From Sulfitobacter sp. F26169L (GTDB lineage Bacteria > Pseudomonadota > Alphaproteobacteria > Rhodobacterales > Rhodobacteraceae), in contig NZ_JAPMLP010000008.1 in NCBI RefSeq assembly GCF_026410285.1, forward strand, positions 1-64,000: 64,000 nt of DNA, written 5' to 3'. Positions within the stretch are counted from its first letter, which is position 1, and every line of letters begins with the position of its first letter. Below are positions 1 through 9,031 of the stretch, one piece after another. The notes below the pieces were generated by a model that was not told where the DNA came from, did no database searches, and saw nothing but the letters and a program-made list of their open reading frames with translations. The translations under genes and the position numbers were made by a program.

Positions 1-691
1 GTAGCGATGGACCAGGCTGGCCAATAGCTGCCTACGCGTGACGCAATCAGCGTGTCAGAAACGCGACCACCCTCAAGTACCGCTCTAAATATAGCCACAA
101 AATGGTCAGCGCGATTAACATGAAACCAATTGAGGTGGATGGGTAAGCACGGAAGGAAATGCTGGCGAAAGCCTTGCGCCCAAGCGCGTCTTTGCCTTTC
201 CCAGATCGATCCACGTGTTGACCGGCCTCCGCCACAGCGACCAGCGGATACCGACCGTCGAGATCGGTCACAAAAGACACCTTCTGAGCAGCGCCAGTCC
301 GCATCGGGCCATCCGCTGTGACCTCGAAGAAACCCGCAAATTGACGTTTCAACTGCTTCATTTCAGCTGCCTTGACCAACTACTCGTGCCGGATATGCGG
401 CGACTTTGAAAGGCTGCTGTTAATAGATGTACAGGAATTCGGAGATCATCCTCAACCGATCGGCCACTTCGAACGTCGGCAAGTCTTCCTCAACAATTAG
501 GGCAACCGCTTCCCGCTTTATCGGTAAACCGAATTTTTCTGTTCTTGTGCGCTTTTCCTTATTTCCAAAATCACCATAAAATGCAGCCACAAACCAATGC
601 TTCAGCAATTATTAAAAGGCAAATGCCGCTAAGGGCAGAAGGTCGCAATCCTTTTAGGTGAGAGATAGTTCTTGGTAAAAGAAGAAAGTCT
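1..691. other. Stretch without a recognisable gene
   Basis: Nothing here resembles a known family. The longest open frame is on the minus strand at 47-379 (110 codons) and ends in one hydrophobic segment; its composition is unconvincing and no motif is visible. A second minus frame at 420-608 (62 codons) is also unrecognised. The region lies downstream of the polyol operon, so it may contain the 3' end of that transcript or a decayed gene. No terminator hairpin with a T-tract was found. Confidence 0.4.
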
Positions 692-1312
692 TCATGCCTC
701 AGTTCGCAACACCAAGTCCGGCATACGGGAATGTTTTGCCATAAAGTCTGCATTCTTAATGTCGTTTCCAAGGGCGCGCATTCGTGCCTCTAGATCTGAA
801 AGCCCGTGATCGCGCCAGCGCATGATAAGCCGATGTACCAGCGTTTCACGGCTTACATCCAAGCTAACTGTCAAATCAAAGATCTCGGCAAGATCAGACC
901 ATGGTCGGATGTTAAGCAGAAGATAGTTTCCCTCGACCAAGACGATGCGTGTCCTAACGCCAATGCACCCTCCAGCGGGGATAGTTCGATCAGTTTCGCG
1001 ATCAAACGTCGGGAATGAAACACGATTCCTTTGGCGTAAGTTACGCATTAGATACACGAACCCCTCCGCGTCGAATGTCTCGGGCGCGCCTTTACGGTGA
1101 AACAGCCCCAGTTCAATCAATGCGTCATTGTGGAGGTGAAACCCATCCATCGGAAGGACAGCAGCGCTGTGCCCGAACCACGTAACAAGATCGGCGGCCA
1201 GTGTCGATTTCCCCGATGCAGGCGCACCAGAGATTGCGACGATGTATCGCTCTGACCGGGCTGCGCGCACTTTGATGAATTGGGTGAGATTGGTAAATGT
1301 CACATCCTTCAC
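692..1312 (-). CDS. P-loop kinase of the uridine kinase/phosphoribulokinase-like family
   Basis: The 206-residue protein has a Walker A loop (GAPASGKST, about residues 29-37) and a family-typical 'MDGFH' segment near residue 55 followed by 'RKGAPETFD'. It also has a Walker-B-like 'IVLVEGNYLLL' near 130. These features fit the nucleoside/sugar kinase group that includes FrcK of rhizobial fructose operons. It starts with GTG, 9 nt after mtlK, so it is the last gene of the polyol operon. A role in phosphorylating a sugar or polyol product is inferred from context; the substrate cannot be read from sequence. Fructokinase activity is already supplied by the PfkB-family gene at 15688-16614. Confidence 0.8.
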   Translation of the reverse strand: MKDVTFTNLTQFIKVRAARSERYIVAISGAPASGKSTLAADLVTWFGHSAAVLPMDGFHLHNDALIELGLFHRKGAPETFDAEGFVYLMRNLRQRNRVSFPTFDRETDRTIPAGGCIGVRTRIVLVEGNYLLLNIRPWSDLAEIFDLTVSLDVSRETLVHRLIMRWRDHGLSDLEARMRALGNDIKNADFMAKHSRMPDLVLRTEA

Positions 1313-1321
1313 GGTGGTCAG

Positions 1322-2827
1322 CTACCCTGTTTTCACGGTTTTTTCGCTTCGCAGCGTATCGCCTGCGTATCTGAGCAGAGCGGTCTCGCAACCCTCTGAC
1401 CAAATCAACCTCAGCCAGCTTTCAAATGCCTCACAAAACGGGGCAGATGCGGCCACATCACCGTAAAGCTTACCTTGCTCAAGCCATGTTTGGGGGTGGC
1501 TTTTGGCCGCGCGCGCTGCGGCGTTCAACTCATCCCAAAGCGGGTCATTCGGTGCGATTTGGGTGCCGTCCTCGCGCGTTCCTTGGCACATGCGCGCCCA
1601 AAGTGCCTCGACAAGAGCCAGCCCCGCAACTGAACCGCCCGCAGCGAGCTGATCGCGTAGGATTGGCAGCACGAACCCGGTGTGGCGCGCAGAGCCGTCA
1701 AAGGCGACACGTCGCGTCGTGTCAATGATACGCGGATTGGAAAAGCGGCGTTCAATGAGGTCCAAATAAGCCAGCGGCGTCACGTCCGGCACGGGGGCGA
1801 CTGTCCGGGTGATCTCTTCAGTCTGCACCTTGTGGAACATTGCGCTGATTGCAGGGTGTGCCATGCACTCGGCTATCGTCGCGAGGCCGAGGGTTTCACC
1901 TACATTGGCCAAGACCTGATGCCCTGCGTTTAGAATGCGGATTTTCATAGTCTCATACGCGTGAACATCGTCTGAAAATGTCGCGCCAACCGCGTTCCAG
2001 TCGGGGCGACCGGCGCAAAACCTGTCTTCAATGACCCACTGGCGATAGGCCTCATGGGTGACGGGCGCGGCGTCGTTGATGCCGAAAGAATGCGCCAGCG
2101 CGACTTCCTTGGGGCCGGTAGCAGGCGCGATGCAATCGACCATTGAATTGGGGAAGGTTGCCTGCGCATCGATCCAATCGGCCAGTTGGGGATCAGACAG
2201 CCGTGCCAGCGAAACGACTGCTTGGCGCAGAATGTCTCCGTTGCCTTGTAGATTGTCACAGCTCATTCCCGTGAAGGGTCCGTGCCCAGCGGCGCGGCGT
2301 GCGGCCAATGCCGCGACTATAGCGCCAAAAGCGGTGCGCGGCGCCGCCGGATTGGCAGCGTCATGCACGATATCGGGATGGGCGGCATCAAAACCTTTAT
2401 TGACAGGATCAATGTAATAGCCGCTTTCCGTCACCGTGAGAGCCACGATGCGAATGGCAGGGTCAGCCATGGCGGCGATTAGCGCGGCATTGCCGTTTTC
2501 GATCGGCAGGTAGTCAATCATCGCGCCGATCACTTCGGCCGATGTCTCGCTCGGGTCGAGTTCGATCAGCGTTGTCAGGCAGTCTTGTGCCAGAAGTTTT
2601 GCACGCATCGCGGTATCATAGGGGCGGACGCCTGCGCCGATGATCGCCCAGTCATGTGCTTTGCCGGCTTGCATGAGGCGGTGCAGATACCACGCTTGAT
2701 GGGCGCGATGAAAATTACCGACGCCGATATGGACAATGCCTGCAGTGAGCGCCGCCCTATTATATTGCGGATGCCTGATTGCGAGTTGGTCTAGCGTTGC
2801 GTCAGAAAGTTTGATCAGCTCATCCAT
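1322..2827 (-). CDS. mtlK: Mannitol 2-dehydrogenase (polyol-specific long-chain dehydrogenase)
   Basis: The product (501 residues from the ATG at 2827) oxidises D-mannitol to D-fructose with NAD+. An N-terminal dinucleotide-binding region contains 'GIVHIGVGNFHRAHQ'. The family signature K-x4-N-x2-H is visible in 'KIRILNAGH', where Lys, Asn and His form the active site of long-chain mannitol/fructuronate dehydrogenases. The open frame continues upstream to 3019, but that extension lies inside smoS and is Arg/Cys-rich, so ATG 2827 is preferred. The start overlaps the end of smoS by 13 nt, indicating translational coupling. Gene order smoEFGK-smoS-mtlK matches the Rhodobacter sphaeroides polyol operon. 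Confidence 0.93.
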   Translation of the reverse strand: MDELIKLSDATLDQLAIRHPQYNRAALTAGIVHIGVGNFHRAHQAWYLHRLMQAGKAHDWAIIGAGVRPYDTAMRAKLLAQDCLTTLIELDPSETSAEVIGAMIDYLPIENGNAALIAAMADPAIRIVALTVTESGYYIDPVNKGFDAAHPDIVHDAANPAAPRTAFGAIVAALAARRAAGHGPFTGMSCDNLQGNGDILRQAVVSLARLSDPQLADWIDAQATFPNSMVDCIAPATGPKEVALAHSFGINDAAPVTHEAYRQWVIEDRFCAGRPDWNAVGATFSDDVHAYETMKIRILNAGHQVLANVGETLGLATIAECMAHPAISAMFHKVQTEEITRTVAPVPDVTPLAYLDLIERRFSNPRIIDTTRRVAFDGSARHTGFVLPILRDQLAAGGSVAGLALVEALWARMCQGTREDGTQIAPNDPLWDELNAAARAAKSHPQTWLEQGKLYGDVAASAPFCEAFESWLRLIWSEGCETALLRYAGDTLRSEKTVKTG

Positions 2828-3591
2828 TGGCCGCCATCCACATTGTATGTTTGCGCGACGATATAGTCGCTTTCGCTGCTCGCAAGGAACACAGCCATGC
2901 CTGTCAGATCGCTCGCTTTCCCCATTCTGCCGAACGGCACAGCCGCGCCTACCTCGCTCTTCTTCTGGCCGGGGGATTTGTTCTCGTATTTTGCAAAGAA
3001 GGCATCGACACCGTCCCAATGTTCGCCATCGACAACACCGGGGGAGATTGCGTTAACGTTGATGCCGTGCTTGATCAGATCCAGCCCTGCCGACTGCGTC
3101 ATACTAATCACCGCCGCCTTGGTCGCGCAGTAGACAGCGACAAGCGGCTCGCCGCGCCGCCCGGCCTGGCTGGCCATGTTGATGATCTTGCCCTTTGTCC
3201 CTGTCGCGATCATCTGGCGCGCCACGGCTTGCAGGGTAAACAGCGTCCCCTTGACGTTGACGTCGAAAGTGCGAACGTAGTCGTGTTCCTCTATCTCGAC
3301 GATTGGCGCGGCTGTGAAAAGTGCGGCGTTGTTGATCAAGATGTCGATGGGGGCGAAACCGTGGCTTTCGGCAACGCCAAGCGCCGCGTCAATGCTGCTG
3401 CGGTCTGTCACGTCCATGGCCACGGCCAGCGCCTTGTCGCGGCCAATCGCCATAGCCGTCTCAGACGCGCGTGCCGCGTCGATATCGGCAATAATGACAC
3501 GCGCGCCCTCGGTGATATAGGCCTCGGCAAAGGCGCGCCCGATCCCGCGTGCAGCGCCCGTGATCAGGGCTGTTTTTCCCGCCAGGCGCAT
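2815..3591 (-). CDS. smoS: Sorbitol dehydrogenase, short-chain dehydrogenase family
   Basis: A 258-residue classical SDR. It has the cofactor motif TGAARGIG near the N-terminus, 'NNAA' near residue 90, and the catalytic Tyr-x3-Lys in 'YCATK'. Known SmoS enzymes oxidise D-glucitol to D-fructose and galactitol to tagatose with NAD+. The ATG at 3591 shares one base with the smoK stop (TGATG). An in-frame TTG one codon upstream is less likely. The position between the ABC ATPase and mtlK supports the polyol assignment over the many other SDR functions. Confidence 0.9.
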   Translation of the reverse strand: MRLAGKTALITGAARGIGRAFAEAYITEGARVIIADIDAARASETAMAIGRDKALAVAMDVTDRSSIDAALGVAESHGFAPIDILINNAALFTAAPIVEIEEHDYVRTFDVNVKGTLFTLQAVARQMIATGTKGKIINMASQAGRRGEPLVAVYCATKAAVISMTQSAGLDLIKHGINVNAISPGVVDGEHWDGVDAFFAKYENKSPGQKKSEVGAAVPFGRMGKASDLTGMAVFLASSESDYIVAQTYNVDGGQWMS

Positions 3592-4595
3592 CAATCTACC
3601 CGCAGGCCTTGAGCGTCGAACTTGTGCAGCTTGTCGAGCTGGGGGGTGAGGTAGATCGTGTCGCCGTGTTTGACAGGCAGCTCGCCATCAACGCGCGCAG
3701 TCATCGGATCACAGCCTTCCACGCCGTGAATATGCAAGAAGGTGTCCGAGCCCAAATGCTCGGCGATCCCAACAGTCGCCTTCCAGGCCCCATCCGTCGA
3801 GGAAACATCCAGATGCTCGGGGCGGATACCGATTGTCGCCACGCCATGCTTGTCGGCCTCGGTGCCCTTGATCAGGTTCATTTTTGGCGATCCGATGAAG
3901 CCCGCAACGAACTCGTTGCATGGCTTGTGATAGAGTTCCAGTGGCGAGCCGATCTGTTCGATAAAGCCCTTCCGCAGCACCACGATCCGGTCCGCCATCG
4001 TCATCGCTTCAACCTGATCATGGGTCACGTAGATCATGGTTGTCGCGAGTTTCTTGTGCAATTCTGAAATTTCCATCCGCATCCCCACGCGCAAAGCGGC
4101 GTCGAGGTTGGAAAGCGGCTCATCAAACAAAAAGGCCGAAGGTTCGCGCACGATTGCACGGCCAATGGCGACCCTTTGGCGTTGACCGCCCGAAAGTTGG
4201 CCCGGACGGCGGTCCAGATAGTCTGTAAGGTTTAGCGCCTTGGCAGCAGCGTCAATGCGGCGTTCCTGTTCGTCAGCAGGCACGCCCGCCATCCGCATCG
4301 GAAAAGCAATATTCTTACGCACCGACATGTGCGGATAAAGCGCGTAGGACTGGAAAACCATCGCCAGCCCGCGTTTTGCCGGAGGCACGTTTGTCGCATC
4401 CGCACCATCAATCTCTATGTGACCGGAAGTGATGTCTTCAAGCCCCGCGATCAACCGCAGCAGCGTTGACTTGCCACAGCCCGAAGGGCCTACGAAAACC
4501 GTGAACTCGCCATCTTCGATTGTTAGGTCAAGTGGTGGAATGACTTCCACGTCGCCAAAGCTTTTGGACACTTGGTTGAGTTTGATTTGTCCCAT
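3591..4595 (-). CDS. smoK: Polyol ABC transporter ATPase
   Basis: This 334-residue ATPase of the MalK/UgpC type powers sorbitol/mannitol import. Walker A is GPSGCGKST (about 37-45), the ABC signature is '[14 protein letters not shown]' and Walker B is '[13 protein letters not shown]'. The switch His is in 'IYVTHDQ'. The C-terminal third is the MOP/TOBE regulatory domain, including the 'IGIRPEHL' segment typical of MalK relatives. It follows the permease gene smoG with a 15-nt gap and overlaps smoS by one base. The cytoplasmic ATPase would dock on SmoF and SmoG. Confidence 0.93.
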   Translation of the reverse strand: MGQIKLNQVSKSFGDVEVIPPLDLTIEDGEFTVFVGPSGCGKSTLLRLIAGLEDITSGHIEIDGADATNVPPAKRGLAMVFQSYALYPHMSVRKNIAFPMRMAGVPADEQERRIDAAAKALNLTDYLDRRPGQLSGGQRQRVAIGRAIVREPSAFLFDEPLSNLDAALRVGMRMEISELHKKLATTMIYVTHDQVEAMTMADRIVVLRKGFIEQIGSPLELYHKPCNEFVAGFIGSPKMNLIKGTEADKHGVATIGIRPEHLDVSSTDGAWKATVGIAEHLGSDTFLHIHGVEGCDPMTARVDGELPVKHGDTIYLTPQLDKLHKFDAQGLRVD

Positions 4596-4610
4596 TTGTC
4601 TTTTCCTTGC

Positions 4611-5441
4611 TTACTTGACGGCGCCAAAGGTCAGGCCGCTGACGAGTTGTTTCTGGCTGAACCAGCCGAGAATGAGGATCGGCGCTATCGCCATGGTCGA
4701 GGCAGCGCTGAGTTTGGCGTAAAACAGCCCTTCAGGGCTGGAATAGCTGGCGATGAAAGCCGTGAGCGGCGCTGCTTTTGCCGCCGTGAGGTTAAGGGTC
4801 CAGAAAGCCTCGTTCCATGCGAGAATGACGTTGAGCAGCATCGTTGACGCTATGCCCGGGATCGCCATTGGAGTCAGAACGTATAGCACTTCGTCCTTGA
4901 GTGATGCTCCGTCCATTCGCGCAGCTTCAAGAATTTCGCCGGGGATTTCCTTGAAATAGGTGTACAGCATCCAGACGATAATCGGCAGGTTGATCAGCAT
5001 GAGAATGAACACCAGCGCAATCTTGCTGTCGAGAATTCCGAAGCGGATACAAAGCAGGTAGATCGGGTATAGTACGCCCACCGCAGGTAGCATCTTGGTG
5101 GAGAGCATCCAAAGCAGGATGTCTTTTGTCCGCTTGGACGGAACGAAGGCCATAGACCATGCTGCGGGCACAGCGATGATAATGCCGAGTATGGTAGAGC
5201 CGCCTGCGATGATGATCGAATTCCAGAGGAATCGGCCGTAATTGCTGCGCTCGAGCACTGCTTTATAGTTTTCGATCGTCCAGTCAAAACCGAGGAAGAT
5301 CGGTGGATCTGCAATCGCCTGTGCTTCGGTTTTGAAGCTGGTCAGAATCGTCCAGAGGATCGGAAAGAAGATCAACAAGCCCACAGCCCATGCGGCGGTG
5401 GTGTTGATGATCTTGCGTTGATTTGTGACGTTGCGTGCCAT
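4611..5441 (-). CDS. smoG: Polyol ABC transporter permease, MalG type
   Basis: A 276-residue inner-membrane permease with about six hydrophobic segments. The cytoplasmic EAA loop is 'EAARMDGASLKDEVLYVLTP', which contacts the ATPase. It pairs with SmoF to form the translocation channel. It lies 10 nt after smoF and 15 nt before smoK. The length and the position of the EAA loop near residue 185 are normal for MalG-type subunits. Confidence 0.92.
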   Translation of the reverse strand: MARNVTNQRKIINTTAAWAVGLLIFFPILWTILTSFKTEAQAIADPPIFLGFDWTIENYKAVLERSNYGRFLWNSIIIAGGSTILGIIIAVPAAWSMAFVPSKRTKDILLWMLSTKMLPAVGVLYPIYLLCIRFGILDSKIALVFILMLINLPIIVWMLYTYFKEIPGEILEAARMDGASLKDEVLYVLTPMAIPGIASTMLLNVILAWNEAFWTLNLTAAKAAPLTAFIASYSSPEGLFYAKLSAASTMAIAPILILGWFSQKQLVSGLTFGAVK

Positions 5442-5451
5442 GATTTTCTCC

Positions 5452-6318
5452 TCACGCGTCCAGATTCTTGCCGACGATGCGCATCAGGAAGATGGCAACG
5501 ATATTGGCGAGAATGATTGCATAGACGCCACCGGCCGAGCCGAGGCCCACGTTCTGGCTTTCAAGAACGCGCTGGAAAATGAGATAAGTCAGCGTTTTGG
5601 TGCCGAATGCACCGCCCGTGGTGACGAAGATTTCTGCGAAGATCGAGAGTAGAAAGATTGTCTGGATCAAGATCACAACCGTGATTGCGCGGCCCAGATG
5701 CGGCAGCGTGATGAAGGCAAAGCGTTTTGACGCAGGCGCGCCGTCCATCTCGGCCGCTTCTAGCTGTTCACTGTCCAAAGACTGGATCGCAGTGAGAAGA
5801 ATGAGCGTCGCAAAAGGCAGCCATTGCCACGACACGATTATGACAATTGACGTCAGCGAGGCCTGACTGAGCCATTCAACAGGCGTTGCGCCGAAGAATT
5901 CCCATAGATGCGCCAGCAGTCCGTAGTTCGGATCCATGAACATGTTTTTCCAGACAAGCGCCGATACTGTCGGCATGACGAAGAAGGGCGCGATTACAAG
6001 GATGCGAACCATCCCCTGACCCCACATTGGCTGGTTGAGCAGGATCGCAAGGCCGATCCCGAGGATAACCGTAATCGCCAGCACGCCGCCGACGATGATC
6101 AGCGTGGTCATGACCGAGGGCCAGAACGCGCTGGACGTCACGAAGCGGACGTAGTTATCAAAACCGACCCATCCAAGATCACCGCCGCGCAGGGGCAGGT
6201 ATTTCTTGAACGAGAAGTAGACGGTCATTGTCAGGGGGACGAGCATCCACCCCAAAAGCAGGATCACCGCCGGTGCCATCATAAGGCGCGCTGCTGATCG
6301 GGAATGTTGGGTTGCCAT
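5452..6318 (-). CDS. smoF: Polyol ABC transporter permease, MalF type
   Basis: A 288-residue permease with about six transmembrane segments and the EAA loop 'EAAEMDGAPASKRFAFITLP'. The ATG at 6318 is chosen because a strong Shine-Dalgarno (GAGGAGGT) lies 7 nt upstream; an in-frame ATG ten codons earlier (6348) would bury this site in coding sequence. It partners with SmoG. The gene is separated from smoE by about 110 nt that contain a GC-rich hairpin, so its expression is probably lower than that of the binding protein. Confidence 0.92.
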   Translation of the reverse strand: MATQHSRSAARLMMAPAVILLLGWMLVPLTMTVYFSFKKYLPLRGGDLGWVGFDNYVRFVTSSAFWPSVMTTLIIVGGVLAITVILGIGLAILLNQPMWGQGMVRILVIAPFFVMPTVSALVWKNMFMDPNYGLLAHLWEFFGATPVEWLSQASLTSIVIIVSWQWLPFATLILLTAIQSLDSEQLEAAEMDGAPASKRFAFITLPHLGRAITVVILIQTIFLLSIFAEIFVTTGGAFGTKTLTYLIFQRVLESQNVGLGSAGGVYAIILANIVAIFLMRIVGKNLDA

Positions 6319-6392
6319 CAGGCACACCTCCTCTGTTGACAGGCTCAAGCCGCTTCAGATGAAAGATAACATATTCGGGTGTTTGTTCGGAT

Positions 6393-6416
6393 GAGGGCGG
6401 CGTTGCCGCCGCCCTC
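6393..6416 (-). promoter_or_regulatory. Intercistronic stem-loop between smoE and smoF
   Basis: A perfect 10-bp GC stem (GAGGGCGGCG at 6393-6402 pairing with 6407-6416) closes a 4-nt loop. It sits just after the smoE stop codon. No T-tract follows on the minus strand, so it looks like a processing/stabilising or partial-termination element, as known between malE and malF, and not a full terminator. Confidence 0.65.
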
Positions 6417-6430
6417 TTGGTCTAGAAAGT

Positions 6431-7735
6431 TTAACGGTAGCCCGCGGCTTCCATCGCTTCGTTGGTGATCTCTTGCGCTTTCGCAAGCGCTTCTTCCACT
6501 GTCTGCTGGCCTGCGTAAGCCGCCGAGAATTCCTGGCTTACTTCAGTCGCGATGCCGGCAAATTCGGGGATCGCTGCAAACTGGATTCCGACGTAAGGTG
6601 AAGGCTCTACAGTCGAGTTCTTAGGGTCAGCCGAGAGGATCGAGTCGAGTGTCATCTGGGCGAACGGTACCTTCTGATACTCCGGGTTCTCATAGAGCGA
6701 TGTACGTGCGCCGGGAGGAACGTTTGCCCAACCTTCTTTGGCCGCAACCAGCTCGATGTAATCTTTCGATGTTGCCCACTCAATGAACTCTTTTGCTGCC
6801 GCTTCGTTCTGAGTGCCGGCAGGGATCGCGAGCGCCCATGCCCAGAGCCAATTGGAACGCTTGCCGAGGCCTGTATCAGGCGCGAGCGCAAAACCGACCT
6901 TGTCGGCAACTGTCGAGTCGTCAGCGTTTGTCACAAAGGAGGCCGCAACCGTCGCGTCGATCCACATGCCGCACTTGCCTTGCTGGAACAGCGACAGGTT
7001 TTCGTTGAAACCGTTCGCCGCATAGCCTGCCGGGCCGCTTTCATCCATCATGTCTTTGTAGAAATTGAGTGTGTTGGCCCATGCTTCGGTGTCGAACTGT
7101 GCATTCCAGTCCTCATCGAACCAGCGTGCGCCGAAGGAGTTTGACATTGCCGTAATGAAAGCACCGCCTTCGCCCCAACCGGCTTTGCCACGCAGGCAGA
7201 TGCCGTTGATGTCGTTATCACGGTCTGTCATGCCCGCTGCAGCTTCCTTGATGAATTCCCAAGTCGGCGCTTTTGGCATTTCCATGCCGGCCTTTTCCAT
7301 CAGGTCTTTGCGATACATGATCATCGAGCTTTCGCCATAAAATGGCGCAGCATAAAGCGTGCCATCGTGGCTCAAGCCGTCTGCCATTGCCGGCAGGATA
7401 TCATCGACATCATATTCGGCGCTCAGGTCATTCAGCGGCACGAGCCAGTCGTTTGCGCCCCAGATCGGCGTTTCGTACATACCGATCGTCATGATGTCGA
7501 ACGCTCCACCTTTGGTCGAGATGTCGGTCGTTACGCGCTGGCGCAGGACATTCTCTTCCAGCGTGACCCACTCAACTTCGTGGCCGGTTTTGGCCGTGAA
7601 GTCGTCGGTGTAGCCTTGCATGCGGATCATATCGCCATTGTTTACTGTTGCGATTGTGATCGTGTCCGCAGCAGCACCACCGGCCGTGAAAAGCGACAAT
7701 GCTGTCGCGGCGTAAAGTGAATTCTTTAAGAACAT
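6431..7735 (-). CDS. smoE: Polyol ABC transporter periplasmic substrate-binding protein
   Basis: A 434-residue family 1 solute-binding protein. A signal peptide (basic start, hydrophobic core, cleavage after about residue 23 at 'GGAAA-DT') sends it to the periplasm. Mature features such as 'PLNDLSAEYDVDDILPA' and 'GGAFITAMSNSFG' fit the sugar/polyol binding clade. It is the first gene of the smo operon. A good Shine-Dalgarno (GGGAGGAA) lies upstream of ATG 7735. It binds sorbitol and mannitol in characterised relatives; the exact specificity here is inferred. Confidence 0.93.
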   Translation of the reverse strand: MFLKNSLYAATALSLFTAGGAAADTITIATVNNGDMIRMQGYTDDFTAKTGHEVEWVTLEENVLRQRVTTDISTKGGAFDIMTIGMYETPIWGANDWLVPLNDLSAEYDVDDILPAMADGLSHDGTLYAAPFYGESSMIMYRKDLMEKAGMEMPKAPTWEFIKEAAAGMTDRDNDINGICLRGKAGWGEGGAFITAMSNSFGARWFDEDWNAQFDTEAWANTLNFYKDMMDESGPAGYAANGFNENLSLFQQGKCGMWIDATVAASFVTNADDSTVADKVGFALAPDTGLGKRSNWLWAWALAIPAGTQNEAAAKEFIEWATSKDYIELVAAKEGWANVPPGARTSLYENPEYQKVPFAQMTLDSILSADPKNSTVEPSPYVGIQFAAIPEFAGIATEVSQEFSAAYAGQQTVEEALAKAQEITNEAMEAAGYR

Positions 7736-7768
7736 CCAAGGTTCCTCCCTCTCAAGATGATGAACGCA

Positions 7769-7797
7769 GCTTAACGAGCAATCTGACGCGCAGTCAA
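7769..7797 (-). promoter_or_regulatory. Probable smoE promoter (-35/-10)
   Basis: On the minus strand TTGACT (7792-7797) and TTAAGC (7769-7774) are separated by 17 nt, a good sigma-70-like arrangement, 34 nt or more upstream of the smoE start. The -35 element lies within an interrupted inverted repeat TGAC-N5-GTCA (7784-7796), a plausible repressor half-site pair. Confidence 0.5.
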
Positions 7798-7803
7798 CTT
7801 TAA

Positions 7804-7819
7804 TTTTACGCGCGTCAAA
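7804..7819. promoter_or_regulatory. LacI-type operator upstream of smoE
   Basis: TTTTACGCGCGTCAAA is a near-perfect 16-bp palindrome centred on ACGCGCGT (one mismatched pair), just upstream of the -35 hexamer. The same core occurs at 8909-8916 in front of the adjacent LacI-family gene, which supports the assignment as that regulator's operator. Confidence 0.65.
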
Positions 7820-7850
7820 TAAATATGAAACCCTATACCAAATCAGGGTA

Positions 7851-8882
7851 TTAAGCGGAGTCTCGCATCACCAGCTTACCGTCAAAAAGCGTTTCTTCGC
7901 GCTCTGAAAGTCGGGTTTCCGCGTCTAGAATGCGAAACAATGTGCTGGCTGCGCGATTCGCGATTGCGGCGTAATCTTGCCCGATGGTTGTCAGAGACGG
8001 ACAAGTGTAGCGGGAAAACGGGTGATCGTCGTGGCCGGCAATGCGCAACGCGCTGCCCACACCATGGCCGACGGCTATGCCAAGCCCATAGGCCGCCGAT
8101 AACATCCCGATGGCCAGACGGTCATTGGAACATAACACAGTGTTGGTCGCGAATGCACGCGCGGACATGAGTCGCGCACCTTCGATGCTACCAATCGCCT
8201 CGAATTTCCAGCCCTCTCCCTCAGCTTGATAAATATGCGGCGTGTGGCCGTGCCTCTGCATGCTTTCGAGGTAAGATTGCCGTCGCTTGTTCGCGTTCGG
8301 GTTGCTCGGTGATTTCATCTCGAAAAAGCACGGAGGTTCACCACTTCGACATAGATATTCAACAATCAGATCAACGCTTTGAAAGTTATCCGTTCCAACG
8401 AATGCCTCGCATGCACCTTCAATATTGGCGTCAAACAGGACAACCGGCACGTCCCTGTTAAAAGCTTCGATGTCCGCACGGTCGGACACCCGGCCAAAAG
8501 GAGCCAACAGCACCCCTGCGGGCTTGAGCGAGCGAAGCGCCTCAAGGTTGTCACGCTCTTGTTTAGGGTTGCCATGCGAACTGAGCAAAATAGGGCTATA
8601 GCCCGCTGCTAGACAGGCAAGTTCGACTTCGCGACCTATTTCCGAGAAGAACGGATCTGCAAGATTGGGTACCACGACGCCAATGTTCTTTGTCTTGCTT
8701 CTGTTTTGGTTCACCGCATAGACGTTGGGCCGATAGTCATATTGCTTGAGCGCTTGCTCGATCCGCTCTCGAGTGGACCTGCGCACGCTAGCGGGATCGT
8801 TGAAATACTTGGAAAGAGTCGGGCGCGAAATACCGCTAGCGACGGCGAATTCTTCCATGTTTCGGAGTTTTCGCTGTTCCAT
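7851..8882 (-). CDS. LacI-family regulator of the polyol operon
   Basis: A 343-residue LacI-type repressor. The N-terminal helix-turn-helix covers about residues 10-30 ('FAVASGISRPTLSKYFN') and the hinge 'YDYRPN' lies near 50. The remainder is a periplasmic-binding-protein-like effector domain. ATG 8882 has a GGGGGAAG ribosome-binding site. It lies directly upstream of smoE on the same strand with its own promoter region. Palindromes with the shared core ACGCGCGT occur before both genes, indicating control of smoE and autoregulation. The inducer is presumably a polyol or fructose; this is inference from context. Confidence 0.9.
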   Translation of the reverse strand: MEQRKLRNMEEFAVASGISRPTLSKYFNDPASVRRSTRERIEQALKQYDYRPNVYAVNQNRSKTKNIGVVVPNLADPFFSEIGREVELACLAAGYSPILLSSHGNPKQERDNLEALRSLKPAGVLLAPFGRVSDRADIEAFNRDVPVVLFDANIEGACEAFVGTDNFQSVDLIVEYLCRSGEPPCFFEMKSPSNPNANKRRQSYLESMQRHGHTPHIYQAEGEGWKFEAIGSIEGARLMSARAFATNTVLCSNDRLAIGMLSAAYGLGIAVGHGVGSALRIAGHDDHPFSRYTCPSLTTIGQDYAAIANRAASTLFRILDAETRLSEREETLFDGKLVMRDSA

Positions 8883-8904
8883 TCTTCCCCCAATCTTTAC
8901 GCAT

Positions 8905-8920
8905 TAGTACGCGCGTAAAC
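8905..8920. promoter_or_regulatory. LacI-type operator in the regulator's own promoter
   Basis: TACGCGCGTA (8908-8917) is a perfect 10-bp palindrome flanked by an A/T-rich arm. It shares the ACGCGCGT core with the smoE operator and lies 25-40 nt upstream of the regulator's start codon. Confidence 0.6.
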
Positions 8921-9031
8921 TTATTGCAGCATAAGGGGAAACTCCGGCAAAGTGCAATGCCAGAGTTTACAGCATTGACGAATGAACCTCCCAACGACGA
9001 CGATTGCACATCTAAGACCTTGAACAGCGTC

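Noticed and set aside
47..379. 110-codon minus-strand frame with a C-terminal hydrophobic segment
   Set aside because: No recognisable family, no clear ribosome-binding site and an ordinary intergenic appearance; kept only as a note in the 1-691 entry.
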